Shown here: positions 33,791 to 42,966 of the stretch, piece after piece
Numbering within the stretch: the stretch's first letter is position 1
Layout: every line of letters starts with the position of its first letter
Assembly: GCA_022846095.1 (NCBI GenBank)
Contig: AP025583.1
Span: forward strand, 2,418,001-2,482,000
Source of the DNA: Oscillospiraceae bacterium
GTDB lineage: Bacteria; Bacillota; Clostridia; Oscillospirales; Oscillospiraceae
Direction: 5' to 3'
Length of the DNA stretch: 64,000 nt
Notes under the pieces: generated by a model
The model's input: only the letters and a program-made list of their open reading frames with translations
Databases searched by the model: none
Told to the model about the DNA's origin: nothing
Position numbers and translations under genes: made by a program

Positions 33791-34774
33791 CTAAAGCGTA
33801 CACAGCGCCAGCAGCGGCGCGCCGCAGAACAGCGCCAGCGCCAGGAAGACCGTGGCGTACATCAGGCGGTTGGCGCGCAGAATGTCCAGAAACTCCACCG
33901 GCCGGTCCGCGTCCCCGATGGCGGGCTTCTCCACCAGCGCGCCGAAGTAGTACGCGCTCCCCGCCAGCCGGATGTGCAGCGCCCCCGCCGTGGCCGCCTC
34001 GGTGTGGGCGGAGTTGGGGCTCTTGTGGTTCCTGCGGTCCCGGCGGAAGATCCGCAGGGCGTTGCGGGCGTCGTACCGCACCAGCCCGGCCCCCAGGCAC
34101 ATGAGCCCCCCGGCCAGCCGGGCGGGCACGAGGTTCAGGAAATCGTCCAGCAGGGCGGCGGCGCGGCCGAACCACAGGTATCTGTCGTTTTTGTAGCCCA
34201 CCATGGAGTCCATGGTGTTGACCGCCTTGTAAAATACCCCCGCCACGGGGCCCCCCAGGGCCATGAAGAGCAGAGGCGCGACCACCCCGTCGGAGCAGTT
34301 CTCCGCCACCGTCTCCACCGCCGCCTTGGCCACCCCCGCCTCGTCCAGGCGCTCGGTGTCCCGGCCAACGATCATGGACACGGCATGGCGGGCCCCCTCC
34401 AGGTCTCCGACCTTGAGGGCGTAGTAGACCTTCATACTCTCGTCCCGCAGGGACTTGGCGGCCAAAAGCTGGTAGCACAGCAGCACCTTCGCGGCGAAGG
34501 AGAGCCAGAAGCCCACCTGGGCGCACAGCCAGAATATGCCCGCCGCCGCCCCGGCGGAGAGGCCCCCCACCAGCAGCACCAGCAGCACGCCGCCCGCCCG
34601 CTCCCCGCGGCGGGTCTTGGGCAGCAGCCCGCGCAGCAGGCGCTCCAGCGCGGCGATCAGGCTCCCTATGGCCCGCACCGGGTGGGGGGCCCAGTGGGGA
34701 TCGCCCAGCAGCAGATCCAGGCAGAAGCCCAGCAGCAGCGCCGCCAGATTGACGGTATACCAGTCCCTCAGCAT
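33791..34774 (-). CDS. cbiB: Adenosylcobinamide-phosphate synthase
   Basis: This 327-residue membrane protein has four to five helices (first: LAALLLGFCLDLLLGDPHWAPHPVRAIG; CbiB signature DPxxxPHPV). The ETVAENCSDGVVAPLLFMALGG block is the conserved core, and KSPNSAHTEAATAGAL is also typical. It joins the aminopropanol linker to adenosylcobyric acid. The start overlaps the cobT stop (TGATG). Confidence 0.96.
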   Translation of the reverse strand: MLRDWYTVNLAALLLGFCLDLLLGDPHWAPHPVRAIGSLIAALERLLRGLLPKTRRGERAGGVLLVLLVGGLSAGAAAGIFWLCAQVGFWLSFAAKVLLCYQLLAAKSLRDESMKVYYALKVGDLEGARHAVSMIVGRDTERLDEAGVAKAAVETVAENCSDGVVAPLLFMALGGPVAGVFYKAVNTMDSMVGYKNDRYLWFGRAAALLDDFLNLVPARLAGGLMCLGAGLVRYDARNALRIFRRDRRNHKSPNSAHTEAATAGALHIRLAGSAYYFGALVEKPAIGDADRPVEFLDILRANRLMYATVFLALALFCGAPLLALCTL

Positions 34775-35841
34775 CAGCTCAGGGGCTGGTAGGCCTCGAC
34801 GGCGATGTCGTCGAAGGTGGCCATCTCCCGGTAGACGGCCAGGCCCATGTCCAGCAGGGGCATCACCGCCGCCGCCCCGGTGCCCTCCCCCAGGCACATG
34901 TCCGCGAAGAGGAAGGGCCGCAGGCCCAGCGCGTCCAGCACCATGCGCCCGGCGGGCTCGCCGGAGGCGTGGCTGCCCAGCATGTAGTCCGCGCAGGCGG
35001 GGCACATCCGGGTGGCCAGCAGGGCCGCCACGGAGGAGATGAAGCCGTCCGCCAGCACGGGGACGCGGCAGTAGGCCCCGCCCAGGAACACCCCGGCCAG
35101 CCCCGCCAGATCCAGCCCCCCCACCTTTGACACCACGTCCAGGCCGTCGGCGGGGTCGGGGCGGTTCAGGGCGATGGCGGCCTCGACGGCGGCGATTTTC
35201 CGCGCCAGGCCCTCGGACGTGAGGCCCGCGCCCCGGCCGGTCACCTCCGCCGGGCTTTTCCCCAGCAGCACGGCGGCCACGGCGCTGGAGGTGGTGGTGT
35301 TGCCGATGCCCATCTCCCCGGTGCCCAGCAGGGTATAGCCCCGCTGTTTCAGCTCGCACACCAGGTTGATCCCGGTGACCACCGCCTCCACCGCCTCGCC
35401 CCGGGTCATGGCGGGGCCCCTGGCGATGTTCCCGGTGCCCCGGCGGACGCAGCGCTGGAGGATCTTGTCGCCCTGCACGGGCCGGGCCACCCCGATGTCC
35501 ACGGGGATCACGTCGGCCCCAGCCACCCGGGCCATGCGGCACACGCTGGTGTCCCCGGTGGACATGTTCTCGGTGACGATGGCGGTGACCTCCTGCCCGG
35601 TCTGGGTGACCCCCTCGGCCACCACGCCGTTGTCGGCGCACATCACCACCACGGCCCGGCGGCTCAAGTCGAGGTCGGCCGAGCCGGTCATGCCCGCCAC
35701 CCGGATCACCGCCTGCTCCAGCAGGCCCAGGCTGCCCAGAGGCTTGGCGATGGAGTCCCAGCGGCGCTTGGCCTCCGCCATGGCGGCGGGGTCGGCGGGG
35801 ACGATATGGGCGATTGCTTCCTTTAATGTGACGAGGGGCAT
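34774..35841 (-). CDS. cobT: Nicotinate-nucleotide:dimethylbenzimidazole phosphoribosyltransferase
   Basis: This 355-residue enzyme activates the lower-ligand base to its alpha-ribotide. Motifs: RWDSIAKPLGSLGLLE at the N-terminus, MCADNGVVAEGVTQT, GEMGIGNTTTSSAV and the catalytic Glu near LCLGEGTGAA (ADMCLGEGTGAA). The strong site GGGAGGAAATTGT precedes the ATG, and the start lies 19 bp inside cbiA. Which base is used cannot be told. Confidence 0.97.
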   Translation of the reverse strand: MPLVTLKEAIAHIVPADPAAMAEAKRRWDSIAKPLGSLGLLEQAVIRVAGMTGSADLDLSRRAVVVMCADNGVVAEGVTQTGQEVTAIVTENMSTGDTSVCRMARVAGADVIPVDIGVARPVQGDKILQRCVRRGTGNIARGPAMTRGEAVEAVVTGINLVCELKQRGYTLLGTGEMGIGNTTTSSAVAAVLLGKSPAEVTGRGAGLTSEGLARKIAAVEAAIALNRPDPADGLDVVSKVGGLDLAGLAGVFLGGAYCRVPVLADGFISSVAALLATRMCPACADYMLGSHASGEPAGRMVLDALGLRPFLFADMCLGEGTGAAAVMPLLDMGLAVYREMATFDDIAVEAYQPLS

Positions 35842-37208
35842 ACAATTTCCTCCCGGTATCTTGCGCAGGCGGAGACGAAGCGCTTGGCGCTCTCCGGCCG
35901 CGCGCAGAAATGAAAATGGGGAAAGCCCGCGTACATCGCGGGTCCGGCGTGGCCGCAGGCCCAGCCCCGGTCGGACAGGGGCTTTTGGGCGGAGAAGGCC
36001 CCGCCGGGGTCGGTGCTCTCCCAGTAGTGGAACTCGTGGGCGGGCAGCTCCTCCCCCGCCCGGCAGAGCAGGCTGTCCCCTTTGGCGGTGAGCGTCACGT
36101 ACCCGAAGCGGCCCAGCTTGTCCGTCCGGTAGGCCCGGGCGGAAATCACGCCCGCCATGGGGTAGTCCCCGCCGTCCGCCCCCTCCAGGGTCTCGTGGAG
36201 GTAGAGAAAGCCGCCGCACTCGGCCACCGTGGGCATCCCCCCCGCCACGGCGGCGCGGACGGCCCGGCGCATGGGGGCGTTTGCCGACAGCTCCCCGGCG
36301 CAGAGCTCCGGGTAGCCGCCCCCCAGGTAGAGGCCGCAGGCCTCCCGGGGCAGGCCCCCGTCCTCCAGCGGGGAGAACTCCACCAGCTCCGCGCCCAGCT
36401 GCTCCAGCAGGCGCAGGCCGTCGGCGTAGTAGAAGCAGAAGGCCCGGTCCCGGGCCACCGCGATGCGGGGCCGCCCCGCCACGGGGGCGGGCAGGGTTTG
36501 ATGCGCGGGCCCCAGCGGGGGCGCGCAGGCCCCCAGCGCCAGCAGGCCGTCGATGTCCAGGGTCTGTTCCGCCTGTTGCGCCAGGGCGGCGAGCTTACCC
36601 TTCAAATCCGCCACCTCGCCGGCGGTCACCAGGCCCAGGTGGCGGCTCTCCAGCGCGCAGCCGGGCAGGTTGGGCAGAAAGCCGTAGACGGCCAGCCCGG
36701 TCTCCTCCTCAACGGCCTGTTTCAGCCGGGGGTAGAGCATGGGGGACACCCGGTTCAGGATGACCCCCCGCAGGCCGCTGTCGGCCCGGAAGCTTTGAAA
36801 CCCCTTCACCAGCGCGGCCGCCGACAGCGCCGCCCCTCTGCCGTCCACCACCAGCACCGCCGGGGTCCGGGTGGCCCGGGCCAGGTCGTAGGCGCTGGCG
36901 CGGCTGGATAGGGCCACCCCGTCGTAGTAGCCCATGACCCCCTCCACCACCGCCAGACCCGCCCCCGCGGCGTTCTCCGCCAGCAGGGCGCGGGTGCCGT
37001 CCTCCCCCAGGAAAAAGAGGTCCAGGTTGCGGGATTTGGCCCCGATGATCTCACTGTGGAACATGGGGTCGATGTAGTCCGGCCCGCACTTGAAGGCCAC
37101 CGGGTCCGCCCCCCGGTTGACCAGGGCCTGGAGCAGGGCGCAGGTCACGGTGGTCTTGCCGCCGCCGCTGGCGGGCGCGGCCAGGAGGATGCGGGGCGCG
37201 TCAGTCAT
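35823..37208 (-). CDS. cbiA: Cobyrinate a,c-diamide synthase
   Basis: This 461-residue glutamine-dependent amidotransferase has an N-terminal P-loop ATPase domain (LLAAPASGGGKTTVTCALLQAL) and a C-terminal glutaminase with TVAECGGFLYLHE (catalytic Cys). HEFHYWEST contains the His. It amidates the a and c side chains of cobyrinate. The ATG overlaps the cbiET stop by 8 bp. Confidence 0.97.
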   Translation of the reverse strand: MTDAPRILLAAPASGGGKTTVTCALLQALVNRGADPVAFKCGPDYIDPMFHSEIIGAKSRNLDLFFLGEDGTRALLAENAAGAGLAVVEGVMGYYDGVALSSRASAYDLARATRTPAVLVVDGRGAALSAAALVKGFQSFRADSGLRGVILNRVSPMLYPRLKQAVEEETGLAVYGFLPNLPGCALESRHLGLVTAGEVADLKGKLAALAQQAEQTLDIDGLLALGACAPPLGPAHQTLPAPVAGRPRIAVARDRAFCFYYADGLRLLEQLGAELVEFSPLEDGGLPREACGLYLGGGYPELCAGELSANAPMRRAVRAAVAGGMPTVAECGGFLYLHETLEGADGGDYPMAGVISARAYRTDKLGRFGYVTLTAKGDSLLCRAGEELPAHEFHYWESTDPGGAFSAQKPLSDRGWACGHAGPAMYAGFPHFHFCARPESAKRFVSACARYREEIVCPSSH

Positions 37209-38400
37209 GGCGCGCCTCCAGGCTCACCAGCCACACCGGGTTCAGGGGCTCGGGCATGTGGTAGCGGCCCAGCACCTTGGTGCGGGTGATGGCCGCCTGG
37301 ACGATCTCCGCCTCCAGGTCCAGCACCTCACAGCAGCGCAGGGCCTCGGACAGGGTCTCCAGAGATATGGCCGCCGCCACCACGCGGGCGGCGGGGTTCT
37401 TCTCAAAAATCACCCGCGCAATCCCCTCGAAATTGCCCGAGGTGCCCCCGAGGAACACCCGGTCGGGGGCGGGCAGGCCGGAGAGGGCCTCCGGCGCGGT
37501 GCCCGGGACGATTTGCAGGTTGGGCAGGCTAAAGCGGGCCCGGTTGGCCTCCAGCAGCTCCAGGGCGGCGGGGTCGTGCTCCACCGCCAGCACCTGCCCG
37601 GCGGGGGCGGAGAGGGCGCACTCCACGCTCACCGAGCCCGTGCCCGCCCCCACGTCCCAGATCACGTCGTCCTGCCGCAGGCGCAGTTTACATAAGGCCA
37701 GCGCACGCACCTCCTCCTTGGTCATGGGCACCTTGCCCCGGAGAAAGGCGGAGTCGGGCAGGCCGGGGGCGGTATGGTCCCTTTGCACGGGGCTGGGGTT
37801 CTCGCACAGCAGCACGGCCAGATCCGCGAAGCGCTCCCCAGCCAGCGCCTGGGCCGTGCCGGAGACGATCCGCTCGCCGGGGTAGGACAGCCGCTCCCCC
37901 ACGTGGACGGTCAAATTGCCCATGCCCCGCTCCGTCAGCGCCCGGCAGATGTCCTCCGCCCGCGTGGCCCCCCCGGTGAGCAGGAAGGTTTTTTCGCGGC
38001 GCTGGATCTCCCCCACGGCGTTGCAGTCCCGCCCGTGGGCGCTGGCGGCGTACACGTCCTGCCAGGGCATTTGCAGCTTGGCGCAGAAGTAGGACAGGCT
38101 GGAGACGCCGGGGATGGAACAGACCTCGCAGTCCGCCAGCAGGGGCCAGAGCCCCTTTGCCCCGCTGTAGAAGCCCAGGTCCCCGGACAGCAGCACCCCC
38201 ACGTCCCCCGTCTGCGCCCGCGCGAAGGCGGCGATCTCCTCCGCGCGCACCAGGGGTGCGCAGGGCCTGTCCCCATAGGGCTCCAGCAGGCGGGGCGCGC
38301 CCGCCAGGGCAGTGCAGGCGGCGATGGCCTTTTGCGCCGCCAGGGTGAGGGTGTCCGGGTTGCCCATGCCCACCCCTATGAGATAAACCCGCTGAGCCAT
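37201..38400 (-). CDS. cbiET: Fused cobalt-precorrin-7 C5-methyltransferase / cobalt-precorrin-6B C15-methyltransferase (decarboxylating)
   Basis: In this 399-residue bifunctional protein, residues 1-200 are CbiE (VYLIGVGMGNPDTLTLAAQ; LLSGDLGFYSGAKGL). Residues 210-395 are CbiT, a Rossmann methyltransferase with DVIWDVGAGTGSVSVECAL and VFLGGTSGNFEGI. Together they methylate C5 and C15 and decarboxylate the acetate on C12. The start lies 25 bp inside the 3' end of cbiJ. Confidence 0.96.
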   Translation of the reverse strand: MAQRVYLIGVGMGNPDTLTLAAQKAIAACTALAGAPRLLEPYGDRPCAPLVRAEEIAAFARAQTGDVGVLLSGDLGFYSGAKGLWPLLADCEVCSIPGVSSLSYFCAKLQMPWQDVYAASAHGRDCNAVGEIQRREKTFLLTGGATRAEDICRALTERGMGNLTVHVGERLSYPGERIVSGTAQALAGERFADLAVLLCENPSPVQRDHTAPGLPDSAFLRGKVPMTKEEVRALALCKLRLRQDDVIWDVGAGTGSVSVECALSAPAGQVLAVEHDPAALELLEANRARFSLPNLQIVPGTAPEALSGLPAPDRVFLGGTSGNFEGIARVIFEKNPAARVVAAAISLETLSEALRCCEVLDLEAEIVQAAITRTKVLGRYHMPEPLNPVWLVSLEARHD

Positions 38401-39125
38401 GCCTTTATCTCCTCCATCTCCACGCCGTCTGCGTCACCCGGCCGGTCCACCACCACCAGGGCGCAGCCCGTCCGCCGGGCGGCCTCCGCCTTGGCGCCGA
38501 AGCCCCCCGCCGCGCCGCTGGCCTTGGTGACCAGCGCGGCGATTTCATACTGCCGGATCAGGGCGGCGTTCAGCTGCGCCGAAAAGGGCCCCTGCATACA
38601 CAAAATGTGGGCGGGCGGGAAGCCCAGCGCCAGGCAGCGCCCCAGGGAATCCAGGCTGGGCAGCACCCTGGGAAAGGCCCGCTCCCGCAGGCCGTCCACA
38701 GCAAAGGGCTCCAGCTCCTTGGCCCCTGTGGTCAGGAGCAGATTGCCCGGTATCTGTTTACATAACTTCGCCGCCCCGGGCAGATCCGGGGCGTGGAGCC
38801 AGTCCCCGGCCTCCTCCCCCACGGGGCGGAGCAGGCGGCGGCGGGGCAGGCCCGCGGCGGCGCAGGCCGCCGCCAGATTGCGGCTGACCTCCACGGCGTA
38901 GGGGTGGGTGGCGTCCACGGCGCAGGCGAAGGGCCGGGAGGCCATCAGCTCCTCCATCCCCACCCGGTCCAGCCGCCCGGTGTGGACGGCGACGCCGGGA
39001 CGGCTGGGGGCCAGCGCCTCCCCGTACCCGGTGGCCACGCAGAGGGTGACCCGGGCGCCTCTGTCCGCCAGCCAGTCCGCCAGCAGGCGGCCCTCCGTGG
39101 TGCCGCCGAAGAGCAGGATCTCCAC
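38376..39125 (-). CDS. cbiJ: Cobalt-precorrin-6A reductase
   Basis: This 249-residue NAD(P)H-dependent reductase begins (GTG) MEILLFGGTTEGRLLADWL, has VDATHPYAVEVSRN (a hallmark), LLLTTGAKELEPF and LVTKASGAAGGFGAKAEAA. The GTG at 39125 overlaps the cbiH stop (TAGTG) and follows GAGGGAG. It reduces the macrocycle of cobalt-precorrin-6A. Confidence 0.95.
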   Translation of the reverse strand: MEILLFGGTTEGRLLADWLADRGARVTLCVATGYGEALAPSRPGVAVHTGRLDRVGMEELMASRPFACAVDATHPYAVEVSRNLAAACAAAGLPRRRLLRPVGEEAGDWLHAPDLPGAAKLCKQIPGNLLLTTGAKELEPFAVDGLRERAFPRVLPSLDSLGRCLALGFPPAHILCMQGPFSAQLNAALIRQYEIAALVTKASGAAGGFGAKAEAARRTGCALVVVDRPGDADGVEMEEIKAWLSGFIS

Positions 39126-39859
39126 TAGCGCTCCCTCTGGAGGTAGCCCCGGGGGGTGACCATCTTCCCGCCCAGCACCATGGTCTGGCTGCTGCCCACA
39201 AAGACGGTGGTGAACATGTCGGCCTCCACGTCCTTCAGCTCCTCCAGGGTACAGATGTGGGCCTCCTCCCCCGCCCGGCCGATGCTGCGCACCCAGCCGC
39301 AGACGGTGGTGCCGTCTTTCTCCCGCAGGAGAATGTCGCAGGCCCGGCGCAGGTAGTCCGGCCTGTGCCTGCTGGCCGGGTTGTAGAGGCAGATTACGAA
39401 GTCCGCCCGGGCCGCCAGGGTGAGCCGGGCCTCGATCTTCTCCCATGGGGTCATCAGGTCGGAGAGGGACACCACTGCGAAGTCGTGGGTCAGGGGAGCC
39501 CCCAGCAGCGCGGCCCCGCCGCAGGCGGCGGTGACGCCGGGCAGCACCTCGATCTCCACGGGCGGGTAGTCCTGGGCCACCTCGTAAATCAGCCCCGCCA
39601 TACCGTACACCCCGGAGTCCCCGGAGCAGACCACCGCCACGTCCTTCCCGGCCACGGCGGCCTCCACCGCCGCCCGGCAGCGGTCCTCCTCCCGGCGCAT
39701 GCCGGTGGACAGGTACTCCTTCTCCGGGAAGTCCGCCCGCACCAGCTCCACGTAGGCGGAGTAGCCCACGATAAGCCCGCACGCCTCCAGGGCGGCGCGG
39801 GCGCGGAGGGTCAAATCGGCCCCAGCGCCGGGGCCCAGCCCCACAACGGTCAATTTCAT
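39125..39859 (-). CDS. cbiH: Cobalt-factor III C17-methyltransferase
   Basis: This 244-residue ring-contraction methyltransferase has MKLTVVGLGPGAGADLTLRA at the start, VCSGDSGVYGMAGLIYEV and VLPGVTAACGGAALLGAPLTHDF, then CLYNPASRHRPDYLRRA. The ATG at 39859 has AAGGAG at good spacing; a TTG 18 bp upstream is rejected. It lies 4 bp after cbiG. Confidence 0.95.
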   Translation of the reverse strand: MKLTVVGLGPGAGADLTLRARAALEACGLIVGYSAYVELVRADFPEKEYLSTGMRREEDRCRAAVEAAVAGKDVAVVCSGDSGVYGMAGLIYEVAQDYPPVEIEVLPGVTAACGGAALLGAPLTHDFAVVSLSDLMTPWEKIEARLTLAARADFVICLYNPASRHRPDYLRRACDILLREKDGTTVCGWVRSIGRAGEEAHICTLEELKDVEADMFTTVFVGSSQTMVLGGKMVTPRGYLQRER

Positions 39860-39863
39860 ACGG

Positions 39864-40901
39864 TCAATCTCCTTCAAATTTCACGGTAAAGGGGGCCGCG
39901 GCCACCGCCACGGTGACCCCCCGCCCCACCGTCTTTTTCACCAGCAGCGCCCCCCCGGAGCCCAGCACGGCGGCGCGCTCGCACACGTTGTCCACCCCCG
40001 TGGTCCGCGCCACGAAGACAGAAGGGGTGAATTCCCCCTCCGCCCCGGCCAGCGCCGAGGCCGGGAAGCAGGTCAGCGGCCAGTCCCGGCGGCGGCAGAA
40101 CTCCAGCAGGCCGGGCTCGTCCTGCTTGAGGTCGATGGAGCACACCCGGCACACCCCGCGGGGGGACAGCCCGTAGGCCTCCAGCACCCCGTCCACCGCA
40201 TCGGCGATGACCTGCGCGCCCGTACCCCGGCGGCACCCGATCCCCAGGGTGAGCACGGGCGGGATAAGCCGCAGCGTCTCGGCAAAGGGGGCCTTCTCCG
40301 CCTGCGCCGTCACGCAGAAGCCCAGCCTGTGCGGCCCAAAATGCACCCCGGAAGGCAGTTCTCCCTGTATAGGAAAATCACTTTCCACGCCTACGGATTC
40401 CCCCGCCAGCAGGGCGGCGGAGATGTGCTTGGCGGCGGTCCGCCCGTCAAGGTAAAGCCCTTGACCCACAGCCCACTCGTCCACGGCGAACAGCCCGTTC
40501 ACATCGGTGGCGGTGGACACCGCCGCCGTCCCGCCGGTCAGCGCCGCCAGACGCCGGGCCAGGGCGTTGGCCCCCCCGGCGTGGCCGGACAGGAGGGGCA
40601 CGGCGAAGCGCCCCGCCTCGTCCACGCTCACCACGGCGGGGTCGGTGAACTTGTCCCGCACCCAGGGCGCTATGGCCCGCACGGCGATGCCGCTGGCCCC
40701 CACGAAAATGAGCCCCCCGCAGTCCGCGAACCGCTCCCCCGTCCATCCGGACAGGCTGCCGTAGGCGGACAGGCCCGCCCCCTGGGCCAGCCTTGCCGGG
40801 GCGGCGCATACGCAGTCCTCCCCCTGGGCCTCCAGCGCCGCCGCCAGCCGCTGCGCCAGCGCCAGCCCCCGGGCCGTGAAGGCGGTGAGGGCCAGCTTCA
40901 T
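39864..40901 (-). CDS. cbiG: Cobalt-precorrin-5A hydrolase
   Basis: This 345-residue protein has the N-terminal and central CbiG domains (ISVDEAGRFAVPLLSGHAGGANALA as conserved region, residues 93-117; FVGASGIAVRAIAPW) and the C-terminal CobE-like domain (LTLGIGCRRGTGAQVIADAV). It opens the delta-lactone and releases acetaldehyde. Its ATG overlaps the cbiF stop (ATGA). Confidence 0.95.
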   Translation of the reverse strand: MKLALTAFTARGLALAQRLAAALEAQGEDCVCAAPARLAQGAGLSAYGSLSGWTGERFADCGGLIFVGASGIAVRAIAPWVRDKFTDPAVVSVDEAGRFAVPLLSGHAGGANALARRLAALTGGTAAVSTATDVNGLFAVDEWAVGQGLYLDGRTAAKHISAALLAGESVGVESDFPIQGELPSGVHFGPHRLGFCVTAQAEKAPFAETLRLIPPVLTLGIGCRRGTGAQVIADAVDGVLEAYGLSPRGVCRVCSIDLKQDEPGLLEFCRRRDWPLTCFPASALAGAEGEFTPSVFVARTTGVDNVCERAAVLGSGGALLVKKTVGRGVTVAVAAAPFTVKFEGD

Positions 40902-41656
40902 TCCTCCGTCCCCGCCCGGTAGCCGTGGGTGAAGCCGGGGTCGTAGAGCTTGGAGCGCTCATAGGGATTTCCCAGGAAACCGCCCACGGTGATGAGGGCG
41001 GTCTTGGTCACGCCGTGCGCCCGGGCCGTCCGGGCCAGGGTGGACACGGTGCAGCGGTACACCCGCTGCTCCGGCCAGGTGGCCTTATAGACGATGGCGG
41101 CGGGGGTGTCGGGGGCGTAGCCCCCCGCCATCAGCTCCCGCTCCGCCTCCTCCAGCAGCCCGGTGGACAGGAAGAGCACCATGGTGCAGCCGTGGGAGGC
41201 CATTTTGCGCAGCTCCTCCCCCTCCGGCACTGGGGTGCGCCCCGCCATGCGGGTGATGATGACGCTCTGGGACACGCCGGGCAGAGTGTATTCCGCCTCC
41301 AGCGCCGCCGCCGCTCCCGAGAAGGAGGACACGCCTGGGGTCACGTCGTAGGGGATGCCCCGCCCGTCCAGCGCGTCCATCTGCTCCCGGATGGCCCCGT
41401 AGAGGGAGGGGTCCCCGGTGTGGAGGCGGACAATATGCTTCCCCTCCGCCTGCGCCCCGGCCATGACGGAAATTACCTCCTCCAGCGTCATGCCCGCGCT
41501 GTCGTACACGGCACAGCCGGGCTTTTTGTACTCCAATAGGGCGGGGTTCACCAGGCTCCCGGCGTAGATGACCACGTCGGCCTCCCCCAGCAGCTTCGCG
41601 CCCCGGACGGTGATGAGATCCGCCGCCCCCGGCCCCGCGCCGATAAAATGTACCAT
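40898..41656 (-). CDS. cbiF: Cobalt-precorrin-4 C11-methyltransferase
   Basis: This 252-residue SAM enzyme has VHFIGAGPGAADLITVRGA, VVIYAGSLVNPALLEY, VRLHTGDPSLYGAIREQM and GVSSFSGAAAALEAEYTLP, the classic CbiF/CobM blocks. The ATG at 41656 follows AGGTGG. It is separated from cbiD by 62 bp containing two hairpins, the only sizeable gap inside the 20-gene run. Confidence 0.96.
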   Translation of the reverse strand: MVHFIGAGPGAADLITVRGAKLLGEADVVIYAGSLVNPALLEYKKPGCAVYDSAGMTLEEVISVMAGAQAEGKHIVRLHTGDPSLYGAIREQMDALDGRGIPYDVTPGVSSFSGAAAALEAEYTLPGVSQSVIITRMAGRTPVPEGEELRKMASHGCTMVLFLSTGLLEEAERELMAGGYAPDTPAAIVYKATWPEQRVYRCTVSTLARTARAHGVTKTALITVGGFLGNPYERSKLYDPGFTHGYRAGTEE

Positions 41657-41675
41657 AAAATCCACCTTCCTGTTT

Positions 41676-41711
41676 GGCGCCCCTGTAGGGGGCGCTGTCC
41701 GCGCAGCGGAC
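41676..41711 (-). repeat. Tandem hairpins between cbiD and cbiF
   Basis: Two adjacent inverted repeats: GCGCCCC / GGGGCGC (41677-41695 region) and GTCCGC-GCA-GCGGAC (41697-41711). No T tract follows on the minus strand. Similar paired palindromes are dispersed between genes in related genomes, as I recall, so it could be a REP-like repeat or an mRNA processing/stability element. Confidence 0.5.
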
Positions 41712-41718
41712 TGAGGGG

Positions 41719-42855
41719 TCACTCGGCCCGGTGGAGGGCCATCAGCCCCTCCGCGCCGGGCGTCTTTCCTAAAATACCGTACCGGTTGGAGAAAAACACC
41801 GCCTCCACGGCCAGCTCCCCCGCCCTGCGCTTGAGGGCCCGGTCCAGCTCCACGGCCAGGGAGGCCATCACGGCCTCCCGCAGCCCGGCGGCGTCCAGCA
41901 GGGGGACGGCCTCGTCGGTGGTGGCCGTATCGAAGAGGGCGCGAACCAGCGCCCGGTCCCCGCCGCAGAGGGCGGCGTGGGTGCACAGCGCCTCCCGCCT
42001 GCCGTCGGCCACCCGGGAGTGGGTGTTCATGGCCCCCGCCGCCACCTTGCACAGCTTGCCCAGGTGGCCCACCAGCAGCAGGCTGCGGAAGCCCAGCAGG
42101 GCGGCGTGGTCGATTGCCTCGCCGATATAGTTGCTGCACGTGGCCTGCCGTTCCATGGACAGGCCCAACACGTCCCGGGAGAAATCCTCGCCGTAGTTGC
42201 CGGGGGTGACCAGCACGTCCCGCACCCCGGCGGCGCGGCGGAGGCTGAGCTCCAGGCGCAGGGAGTCGATGAGGGCGGCCTCGCTCATGGGCCGGACGAT
42301 GCCGGAGGTGCCCAGGATGGAGATCCCCCCCTCGATGCCCAGCCGGGGGTTGAAGGTCTTGCCCGCCAGCGCCTCCCCCCCGGGCACCGAGACGGTGATT
42401 TTCACGCCGCAGTCCGCCCCCGCCTCGTCCAGCGCCGCCCGCGCCTGCGCCGCGATCATCTGCCGGGGCACCCGGTTGATGGCGGCGGCGCCGATGGGCT
42501 GGTCCAGGCCGGGCCGGGTCACCCGGCCCACGCCCGCCCCGCCGTCGACGGCGATCTCCCGCCCCGCCAGGCGCTCCGCCCGGGCGTAAACCAGCGCCCC
42601 GTCGGTCACGTCCGGGTCGTCCCCGCCGTCCTTGCGCACCGCGCAGGAGGCCCAGCCCGGCCCGGCGGCGCAGTCCAGCAGCTCGGCCTCCACCGTTATC
42701 CCCGCCGGGGTCTCCACCCGCACCGCGCTCAGCCGCGTCCCGGTGAGCAGCAGCGTGGCCGCGCCCCGGGCCGCGGCGGCGGCGCAGGTGCCGGTGGTGT
42801 AGCCGCAGCGCAGGCGCTCCCGGCCCACGGGGATATAATGCTCCAGCTTCGCCAC
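41719..42855 (-). CDS. cbiD: Cobalt-precorrin-5B C1-methyltransferase
   Basis: This 378-residue enzyme starts (GTG) AKLEHYIPVGRERLRCGYTTGTC, the CbiD hallmark RCGYTTGTCAAAA; GITVEAELLDC and VLVTPGNYGEDFSRD also fit. GTG 42855 has GGAGGG upstream. An in-frame ATG at 42876 lies in the T-tract of the riboswitch terminator with no ribosome site and is rejected. It is first gene of the B12 operon. Confidence 0.95.
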   Translation of the reverse strand: MAKLEHYIPVGRERLRCGYTTGTCAAAAARGAATLLLTGTRLSAVRVETPAGITVEAELLDCAAGPGWASCAVRKDGGDDPDVTDGALVYARAERLAGREIAVDGGAGVGRVTRPGLDQPIGAAAINRVPRQMIAAQARAALDEAGADCGVKITVSVPGGEALAGKTFNPRLGIEGGISILGTSGIVRPMSEAALIDSLRLELSLRRAAGVRDVLVTPGNYGEDFSRDVLGLSMERQATCSNYIGEAIDHAALLGFRSLLLVGHLGKLCKVAAGAMNTHSRVADGRREALCTHAALCGGDRALVRALFDTATTDEAVPLLDAAGLREAVMASLAVELDRALKRRAGELAVEAVFFSNRYGILGKTPGAEGLMALHRAE

Positions 42856-42877
42856 GCTCTTCCCTCCAAACCGCATA

Positions 42878-42911
42878 AAAAGCGGGCCCCTCCTGGTGAG
42901 AAGGGGCCCGC
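42878..42911 (-). terminator. Riboswitch expression-platform terminator (cbiD)
   Basis: GCGGGCCCCT (42882-42891) pairs with AGGGGCCCGC (42902-42911), followed on the minus strand by TTTTT. It ends about 20 bp before the cbiD start. It should form when cobalamin is bound, shutting off the whole 20-gene operon. Confidence 0.9.
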
Positions 42912-42966
42912 CGGATCAGCTCCGTGTGCGCCGACGCTCCCCACCTCGGAGCTCGAAATTCCCTCA

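Noticed and set aside
41676-41711. Rho-independent terminator between cbiD and cbiF
   Set aside because: Both stems lack a T tract on the minus strand, and stopping here would silence the rest of the pathway.
42856-42876. ATG at 42876 as the cbiD start
   Set aside because: It falls within the T-tract of the riboswitch terminator and has no ribosome site. The GTG at 42855 follows GGAGGG and begins the conserved part of CbiD.
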